A model generated the notes under the pieces. The model ran no database searches. It saw only the letters and a program-made list of their open reading frames with translations, and was not told the DNA's origin. Below are positions 58,565 to 64,000 of a DNA stretch of 64,000 nucleotides, piece by piece (position 1 is the first letter of the stretch; each line of letters opens with the position of its first letter). The DNA comes from Cyanobacterium sp. HL-69 (GTDB lineage: Bacteria; Cyanobacteriota; Cyanobacteriia; Cyanobacteriales; Cyanobacteriaceae): positions 2,232,001 through 2,296,000 of the forward strand of contig CP024912.1 in assembly GCA_002813895.1 (NCBI GenBank), given 5' to 3'. The position numbers were made by a program, and so were the translations under genes.

Positions 58565-59461
58565 ATGTTTGAACAAGAATTTTCTGGATGTGATTTATTT
58601 TCATGGTACAAAGAAGCAAAGGCGATCGCCCTTAACAAAGCTATATCTATAGGAGAATTGAATTATATTTTAGAGGAATTTACCGCTTTAGATAGTCTTT
58701 CTATTAGGTTACAAAATTATCAACATAGAGAGAAGATTTTAAGTAAAAAAACTTTATTAGAACTAAAAGAAATATGGAAACTAAGGACAGAAAAAAAACA
58801 TCCTATTCAATATTTAATTGGTAAATGCTATTGGCGAGATTTAGAGTTAAAAGTAACCCCTGATGTTCTCATTCCTCGTCCCGAAACGGAGTTAATAATT
58901 GATATAGCCCTACAAGTTACCCAGGATTTTCCTATGCTCAAAACTGGTCATTGGGCGGATTTGGGTACAGGAAGCGGTGCGATCGCCCTTAGCCTAGCCA
59001 AAACATTTCCCCAAGCCCATATCCACGCCATCGACAAAAGTCCCAACGCCCTATCCATCGCCAAAGAAAACGCCCATAACCTAGGCTTGAAAGAAAAAAT
59101 AACATTTTATAACGGAAGTTGGTTTCAGCCCCTTTCTCGGCTCAAAAATAGCTTTTCTGGCATACTTTCCAACCCCCCCTACATCCCCTCTGATATAGTT
59201 CCCACCTTGCAAGCAGAAGTTGCCAACCATGAACCAAAAAGCGCCCTCGATGGAGGAAAAGACGGCCTACAAGACATCAAAACTATTATCAATCAAGCAC
59301 CAGAATATTTACAAAAAAACGGACTTCTGATTATAGAAATCATGGCAGGACAATCCCCCGAAGTGTGTAAAATATTAGAATCAACCCATCAATATCATTC
59401 CATCAAAAGCCATAGCGACTTCGCCCAAATCCAAAGATTTGTCATAGCCCAAAAGCATTAG
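58565..59461 (+). CDS. prmC: Release factor glutamine N5-methyltransferase
   Basis: The 298-residue methyltransferase has the SAM-binding motif ADLGTGSGAIALSLA and the catalytic NPPY motif in SNPPYIPSD. PrmC methylates the GGQ glutamine of release factors RF1 and RF2. The N-terminal helical domain includes HPIQYLIGKCYWRDLEL and DVLIPRPETE. Length is normal. It stands 197 bases before purF in the same direction. Confidence 0.95.
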   Translation: MFEQEFSGCDLFSWYKEAKAIALNKAISIGELNYILEEFTALDSLSIRLQNYQHREKILSKKTLLELKEIWKLRTEKKHPIQYLIGKCYWRDLELKVTPDVLIPRPETELIIDIALQVTQDFPMLKTGHWADLGTGSGAIALSLAKTFPQAHIHAIDKSPNALSIAKENAHNLGLKEKITFYNGSWFQPLSRLKNSFSGILSNPPYIPSDIVPTLQAEVANHEPKSALDGGKDGLQDIKTIINQAPEYLQKNGLLIIEIMAGQSPEVCKILESTHQYHSIKSHSDFAQIQRFVIAQKH

Positions 59462-59480
59462 AAAAAATGACTTCCTTTAA

Positions 59481-59501
59481 CAAGGGGCACGGGGCCCCTT
59501 G
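59481..59501. repeat. Imperfect CCCC/GGGG palindrome
   Basis: CAAGGGGC and GCCCCTTG are separated by five bases, with a further CTCCTTGCC just after. It belongs to the same shape class as the 20-bp palindromes and lies 20 bases past the prmC stop. A terminator role is possible. Confidence 0.55.
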
Positions 59502-59658
59502 CCTGATTCCTGACTCCTTGCCCACTGCCCCCACACCGTTCAGAATTTCGATTAAGAATAGGTTAAAGAAAATAGTGGGAAACAGAGTAAAGAATGATAA
59601 GATTAGATGGAGAATAACTATCACCCCAGCCGAGTAAGTAGGAAGAGAAAAGTTAAAC

Positions 59659-61104
59659 ATGAACTCTAACCATCAACTAGACTATCGCCCAGATAAACCC
59701 GAAGAAGCCTGTGGCGTATTTGGTATTTATGCCCCCCAAGAAAACGTTGCCAAACTAACTTATTTTGGACTCTATGCCCTACAACACCGAGGACAAGAAT
59801 CTGCTGGGATAGCCACCTTTGAAGGGGAAAACTGTTACTGTTACAAAGACATGGGCTTAGTCTCCCAAGTATTTAATGAGTCAATTCTCTCCAACCTTAC
59901 CGGCCAAATAGCCGTAGGGCATACCCGTTACTCCACCACAGGCTCAAGTTTACAAGCCAACGCCCAACCTGCCATCATTGATACCCGTTTAGGAAAACTA
60001 GCCCTTGCCCACAACGGCAACCTAGTAAACGCCGTAGATTTACGCACAGAATTAATCAAAAGAGATTGTCAATTTATCACCACCACCGACTCCGAAATGA
60101 TTGCCATTATGGTGGGTAGTGAAGTTGATAAAGGTAAAAACTGGGTTGAGGCCGCCATCAGTGCCTTTGCTTGGTGCAAAGGAGCCTATAGCCTCGTTAT
60201 TGGTACTCCCCACGGAATAATCGGTGCAAGGGATTCTAACGGTATTCGCCCCCTCGTGATTGGGGCATTAAAAGAGGATAATCTTACTCGTTACGTTTTA
60301 GCCTCCGAAACCTGTGCGCTCGACATTATCGGTGCGGAATACATCAGAGATGTGGAGCCTGGGGAATTGGTTTGGATTACCGAAGAGGGTTTATCCTCCC
60401 ATCATTGGGCAACCCCTGAACAAAAATTGTGCGTTTTTGAGATGATTTATTTTGCCCGTCCTGATAGCATCATGGGTAATGAAAGTCTTTACGCCTATCG
60501 TCTCAGATTAGGGGAACAATTGGCAAAAGAATCCCCCGTACAGGTAGATTTGGTAATGGGTGTACCCGATTCAGGAATTCCCGCGGCGATCGGTTATTCT
60601 CGTCAAAGTGGCATTACTTATCAAGAAGGATTGATCAAAAATCGCTACGTAGGTAGAACTTTTATTCAACCTACCCAACACATGAGGGAACATGGAATAA
60701 AAATGAAACTAAATCCCCTCAAGGATGTATTGGAAGGCAAAAAAATTCTCATCATCGATGATTCTATCGTTAGGGGTACCACTAGCCGTAAAATTGTTAG
60801 AGCATTGAGAGATGCAGGGGCGAAAGAGGTACATATGAAAATTTCTTCTCCTCCTGTTACTCACCCTTGTTTTTATGGTATTGATACCGATAGTCAAGAT
60901 CATCTTATCGCCGCTAATATGTCCATTGAGGAGATTGGAAGACAAATTGAGGTGGATTCCCTTAACTATTTATCCGAAGAAGGGATGTTAAAGGTTACTA
61001 AGGAAAATCCTTTACATTTCTGTACTGCTTGTTTTAATGGTAATTATCCCATTACTATTCCTGATGAGATAAAGCGCTCTAAGTTAATTTTAGAAAAAGC
61101 GTAG
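59659..61104 (+). CDS. purF: Amidophosphoribosyltransferase
   Basis: The 481-residue enzyme starts purine synthesis by moving ammonia from glutamine to PRPP. The nucleophile Cys lies in EACGVFGIY after a 17-residue propeptide that must be removed, as in the B. subtilis type. The PRPP site is LIIDDSIVRGTTSRK. Late cysteines in HPCFYG and FCTACF fit the 4Fe-4S cluster of that type, which makes the enzyme oxygen-sensitive. purL is not adjacent on this side. Confidence 0.97.
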   Translation: MNSNHQLDYRPDKPEEACGVFGIYAPQENVAKLTYFGLYALQHRGQESAGIATFEGENCYCYKDMGLVSQVFNESILSNLTGQIAVGHTRYSTTGSSLQANAQPAIIDTRLGKLALAHNGNLVNAVDLRTELIKRDCQFITTTDSEMIAIMVGSEVDKGKNWVEAAISAFAWCKGAYSLVIGTPHGIIGARDSNGIRPLVIGALKEDNLTRYVLASETCALDIIGAEYIRDVEPGELVWITEEGLSSHHWATPEQKLCVFEMIYFARPDSIMGNESLYAYRLRLGEQLAKESPVQVDLVMGVPDSGIPAAIGYSRQSGITYQEGLIKNRYVGRTFIQPTQHMREHGIKMKLNPLKDVLEGKKILIIDDSIVRGTTSRKIVRALRDAGAKEVHMKISSPPVTHPCFYGIDTDSQDHLIAANMSIEEIGRQIEVDSLNYLSEEGMLKVTKENPLHFCTACFNGNYPITIPDEIKRSKLILEKA

Positions 61105-61125
61105 TGGGTTAATTGATAATTGACA

Positions 61126-61164
61126 ATGGATAATTGATAATAAAAAAGTCAATTGTCCATTTTT
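61126..61164 (+). terminator. Rho-independent terminator of purF
   Basis: ATGGATAATTG pairs with CAATTGTCCAT (11 pairs, one G-U) and is followed by T residues. It is built from the AATTGATAATGGATAATTGA type of intergenic repeat that also occurs after other genes in the window. Confidence 0.65.
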
Positions 61165-61180
61165 CTATATCACAGTGAAA

Positions 61181-61963
61181 ATGTATCAATCCTTATCGCA
61201 AACCCATCTTAATCTTTTTGAAACTTGTCCCCCTATTTTTCAAAAAAGATATGTAGAACAAATCAGCACTATTCCTAACCTTGCCCAGGAGGAAAGAAGT
61301 GAGTGGGGGAAAAAATTTCACCTTTTAATGCAACAGTATCATCTAGGGTTATCCTTGAATGATTTTGTTTATGAGGATATTTCTTTTCAAAAGTCTTTGC
61401 AAGCCCTTGTTAATGAGACTCAAAATATTTGGACTTCTTCGGAGGTATTGGCACGGGAGGCAGAATATAAGTTACAACTAAAGTTTAAAAGTTATATTTT
61501 TACGGTTATTTATGACCTTTTAATTTTATATCCAGATCGAGCTGTTATTTACGATTGGAAGACGTTTTTACAACGTGAAAAGAAAGATAAGTTAATAAAT
61601 AATTGGCAGACAAGATTATATTTATATGTTTTAGCGGAGAAGATGAATTATAGTCCATCTCAATTGAGCATGACTTATTGGTTTGTGAAGTTACCCCACA
61701 AACTCCAGAGTATGACGATTCAATATAATGAAGCTATGCACGAAAAAAATCGTCAAGATATTAATAATATCCTTGATAAAATAGATGAGTCTATGGATAG
61801 CTACTTTGATTTTAGTTTAGATTTTGGGCATATAAAAAACTGTGAGAAAAAATGCCCTTATTATCAGTCATTGATGGAAGATAGTTCATCAAATAATTCT
61901 ATGAGTGAGTTGAAAAGGTTGCCTAATAATTTAACAGAAGTAGAGGAGATTAATCCTTTTTAG
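61181..61963 (+). CDS. PD-(D/E)XK nuclease superfamily (RecB-like) protein
   Basis: Taking ATG at 61181 (a GTG two codons earlier is possible), the protein has 260 residues. The nuclease core shows a Glu in LAREAEYKL, an Asp in VIYDLLILY, the motif AVIYDWKTF and the helix motif WQTRLYLYVLAEK. This matches the RecB/AddB/Cas4-like group. One N-terminal Cys (ETCPPIF) and two C-terminal Cys (NCEKKCPYY) recall the Fe-S frame of that group, but the fourth Cys is missing. It has no recombination or CRISPR neighbours. Confidence 0.82.
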   Translation: MYQSLSQTHLNLFETCPPIFQKRYVEQISTIPNLAQEERSEWGKKFHLLMQQYHLGLSLNDFVYEDISFQKSLQALVNETQNIWTSSEVLAREAEYKLQLKFKSYIFTVIYDLLILYPDRAVIYDWKTFLQREKKDKLINNWQTRLYLYVLAEKMNYSPSQLSMTYWFVKLPHKLQSMTIQYNEAMHEKNRQDINNILDKIDESMDSYFDFSLDFGHIKNCEKKCPYYQSLMEDSSSNNSMSELKRLPNNLTEVEEINPF

Positions 61964-61987
61964 AAGTTTTTGTCAGGTTTTGTTACC

Positions 61988-62884
61988 TTAATCGTAGTTG
62001 TTATAGGCTTTTATCATGGCTTGAGTGCCTTCTAAATAACCATTGTTATCGTCTAGGTGGGCGACTTGGTTAAATAGTTGTTGGGCTAGGTTTATGCCTG
62101 GATAATTGTCTATGTCTTCCATTACTTCTTTGACTAGCCGTAAGTCCTTGAGGATATGTTTTATCATAAAACCAGGTTGATAGTCTTGGTTAATGATTTT
62201 GGGGGCAAGATTGCTTAATGCCCATGAACCCGCAGCGCCTGTGCTACAAACATCTACAATAAGGGTAGGGTCAATATTTTGTGTTTTGGCTAGTTGTAGG
62301 GCTTCACAGAGGGCAACCATATGGAGGGATGCTAATACTTGATTACACAATTTTACGGCCTGTCCACTGCCAACTTCTCCGCAGTAGGTGATATTTTTGC
62401 CGACTATTTCGAGGTAGGGTTTAATCTCCTCAAAGTCTTGTTTGTCTCCTCCCACCATGATGGTAAGGGTGCCATTTTTTGCGCCTATGTCTCCCCCTGA
62501 TACGGGTGCATCCATAAAACGAATATTATGGGATTTTAGTTTAAGGGCGATCGCCCTTGCTCCCTGAGAACCGATGGTGCTAAAATCAACGATTATACTG
62601 TGGGGAGAAGCATGATTGACAATACCATCATCCCCAAAGATAACTTCCTCCACGTCAGGAATATCTCCTAAACAGGTAAAAATAATTGAGGCAGATTCTA
62701 CTGCCTCTTGAATTGAGTTGACTATGGTTGCCCCCGATTCCCTAACACTTTCTAGCCCGGGGCGATCGATAGTACGATTCCATGCTTTGATAGATAGGTT
62801 ATGATGGGCAAAATTGACACTCATAGGTGCCCCCATAACGCCTAAACCTAGGAAAGCAATCTCATTCTTAACTATCGCAACCAT
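61988..62884 (-). CDS. NAD(P)-dependent beta-hydroxyacid dehydrogenase (3-hydroxyisobutyrate dehydrogenase family)
   Basis: The 298-residue protein has the Rossmann loop FLGLGVMGAPM, the substrate motif DAPVSGGDIGAKNGTLTIMV and the catalytic lysine region GSGQAVKLCNQ. Family members reduce or oxidise 3-hydroxyisobutyrate, tartronate semialdehyde, glyoxylate or succinic semialdehyde. The substrate is open. It starts 32 bases after the ArsR-type gene on the same strand, so the two probably share a transcript. Confidence 0.92.
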   Translation of the reverse strand: MVAIVKNEIAFLGLGVMGAPMSVNFAHHNLSIKAWNRTIDRPGLESVRESGATIVNSIQEAVESASIIFTCLGDIPDVEEVIFGDDGIVNHASPHSIIVDFSTIGSQGARAIALKLKSHNIRFMDAPVSGGDIGAKNGTLTIMVGGDKQDFEEIKPYLEIVGKNITYCGEVGSGQAVKLCNQVLASLHMVALCEALQLAKTQNIDPTLIVDVCSTGAAGSWALSNLAPKIINQDYQPGFMIKHILKDLRLVKEVMEDIDNYPGINLAQQLFNQVAHLDDNNGYLEGTQAMIKAYNNYD

Positions 62885-62916
62885 TGTTCAACTCCCTTTT
62901 TTTCATTTTGATTTTA

Positions 62917-63207
62917 TCAGTCCATGGCAAAATCAGCTAAAGACTTCATTAAAACCTGAAATTGAAGCGGATTAAGACGGTAATATATCCAGCGGCCTTC
63001 CTGTCTCGTTTGTAATAATCCAGACTCCCTCAACACTCGAAGATGAAAAGATAATTTTGGCTGGGCAATTTTCAAAGCAAGACAAATATCTCCCACACAC
63101 ATCTCTTTTTCCTGTAATAAATTTATCACATTAAGTCTTATGGGGTCTGACAAAGCACGAAAACAGCTTAACATACCACTCAAATCTGAGGTTGGCATTG
63201 ATGACAT
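62917..63207 (-). CDS. ArsR/SmtB-family winged-helix repressor
   Basis: The 96-residue regulator has the ArsR layout: LSDPIRLNVINLL, then MCVGDICLALKIAQPKLSFHL carrying the recognition helix, then RQEGRWIYYRL. Two Cys in the CVGDIC segment fit an alpha-3-type thiol metal or metalloid site. Such proteins leave DNA when bound to arsenite, cadmium or similar ions. No arsenic pump is next to it. GAATAA and TTATTC form a possible operator half-site pair near 63240-63260. Confidence 0.9.
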   Translation of the reverse strand: MSSMPTSDLSGMLSCFRALSDPIRLNVINLLQEKEMCVGDICLALKIAQPKLSFHLRVLRESGLLQTRQEGRWIYYRLNPLQFQVLMKSLADFAMD

Positions 63208-64000
63208 TCTTAAGTTATATAAAATGGAGTTAAATATTGAGAATAATTTATTTTTTATTCACATATTAATATAATAAACATTATCGACCTTTTTTATAAA
63301 GATCTAATAAAGATTTTATAAAGATAAGTTTAATTTTATTAACCACATATTTTATTAATCATATATAAACAATAATCTATGTATTTTTAGTGGTCACCAC
63401 TCTAAACGAGGATAAATAATCTAAAATTGATATAAAACCGTATTAAAACAATAGTGTATCGAAATATACAAAAAACTTTTTCTATTAGTTCTTCGCAAAC
63501 ATAAATATCTTGTCATTCAACAATCGCAATTTTTATGAAGAGAAAGCCTTCCTAATTTTATAGCAAGTAAGTATGAACAAAATAGAAAAATGATATATGT
63601 AAAACATACACATTAAAGCAATTTATAAAAGAAAAAATGTCTTTATTATATTTTACATAAAAAATATTTAGACATATTTTAAAAATATATTTACTGATAA
63701 AAAAGTGGTTGAAAAACTTTTCTTTCAAATTATTGAGATTTATCTTTTTATTATTTATTTAAGGCTAGTGTAAGTAGGTTGGCGAAATTAATTATAGCTC
63801 TTATTTTATTAAGACTCTTATTAACAAGGGGTTTAAACCCCTTGCCTAAATCGATTTAATTATGCCTACTTACTTATGTAAGCAAAAAGAATAGGAAATT
63901 TAAGATAAACATAAAAAGTACCGATAAATAGTTGATAAAGAATAAGCAAAAGCAAAGAGATAGTTTCTTTTTCTTCTTCGCAGAAAAATACTCAGCTATA
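63208..64000. other. Non-coding 793-base region, very AT-rich, carrying repeat copy C
   Basis: No convincing coding frame, tRNA or rRNA is seen. The region begins with the ArsR promoter zone. It contains copy C of the 106-bp repeat at 63771-63876, and is otherwise AT-rich with scattered short repeats of AAAGATTTTATAAAGAT type. Confidence 0.6.
63771..63876 (-). repeat. 106-bp MITE-like repeat, copy C, inverted
   Basis: On the minus strand it reads TAAGTAAGTAGG to CCTACTTA with the same internal 20-base palindrome. It is as similar to copies A and B as they are to each other. Its inverted orientation shows that the family spreads in both directions. Confidence 0.85.

Noticed and set aside
61181-61963. 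Cas4 of a CRISPR system
   Set aside because: No repeat-spacer array or other cas gene is in the window, and the cysteine set is incomplete.

Overview
The window is AT-rich by eye and carries dozens of the HIP1 octamer GCGATCGC or its core, many of them inside genes. With SLH-OprB porins, a DUF3288 protein, a DUF4346 protein and cyanobacterial-type ClpP/ClpX, this points to a chromosomal segment of a unicellular, low-GC cyanobacterium (Cyanobacterium/Geminocystis-like; the genus is an inference). I see no rRNA, tRNA, CRISPR array, prophage or classical defence island.

Layout. 1-4770: the 3' part of a radical SAM gene, then a PP2C phosphatase overlapping a short RecQ helicase. 4858-13963: a large CBS/GAF/PAS hybrid histidine kinase, an Fe-S photolyase, a transposase remnant, an MscS channel and a family-5 solute-binding lipoprotein. 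14281-15400: a 59-codon gene with a hairpin leader, and argB. 15775-25344: the most unusual block, with two related kinase-fold (APH-like) proteins, three glycosyltransferases, an ABC exporter and an SLH-OprB porin. The last five genes are closely spaced, and from the third glycosyltransferase onward they overlap by 1 or 4 bases. 25372-29892: housekeeping genes on the minus strand (murF, clpP, clpX, ftsQ). 30050-36923: an unknown conserved protein, an AarF/UbiB kinase, DUF4346, an aspartoacylase-like protein, an ArsC/Spx-like protein and a J-domain-like/HEFGH membrane protein. 36999-38148: nested insertion sequences, an intact-looking IS630 element with a -1 frameshift inside an internally deleted element that resembles ISAs1. 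38151-45432: MBL hydrolase, trpG/pabA, dgkA, a WD40 lipoprotein-like protein, DUF3288, a YdcF-like protein, argH and a second SLH porin. 45749-56340: a GHL10 hydrolase, DUF3352, MscS, a CPA2 antiporter with USP domains, a phytase-like esterase and CinA. 56691-58289: a polysaccharide ABC-2 exporter pair. 58565-63207: prmC, purF, a RecB-like nuclease, a beta-hydroxyacid dehydrogenase and an ArsR repressor. 63208-64000 is non-coding.

Non-coding structure stands out. Three near-identical 106-bp elements (15553, 53745 and, inverted, 63771) form a MITE-like family built around a perfect 20-bp palindrome. Other 20-bp palindromes of the same form but different bases (35174, 48437) suggest that the hairpin itself is maintained. 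A separate 93-bp element with 13-bp inverted ends lies at 56469.

The best candidate for an undescribed system is the 15775-25344 glycosyltransferase/kinase/exporter/porin cluster. It has the parts to build, perhaps phosphorylate, and export a glycosylated compound through both membranes. The product cannot be read from the sequence.
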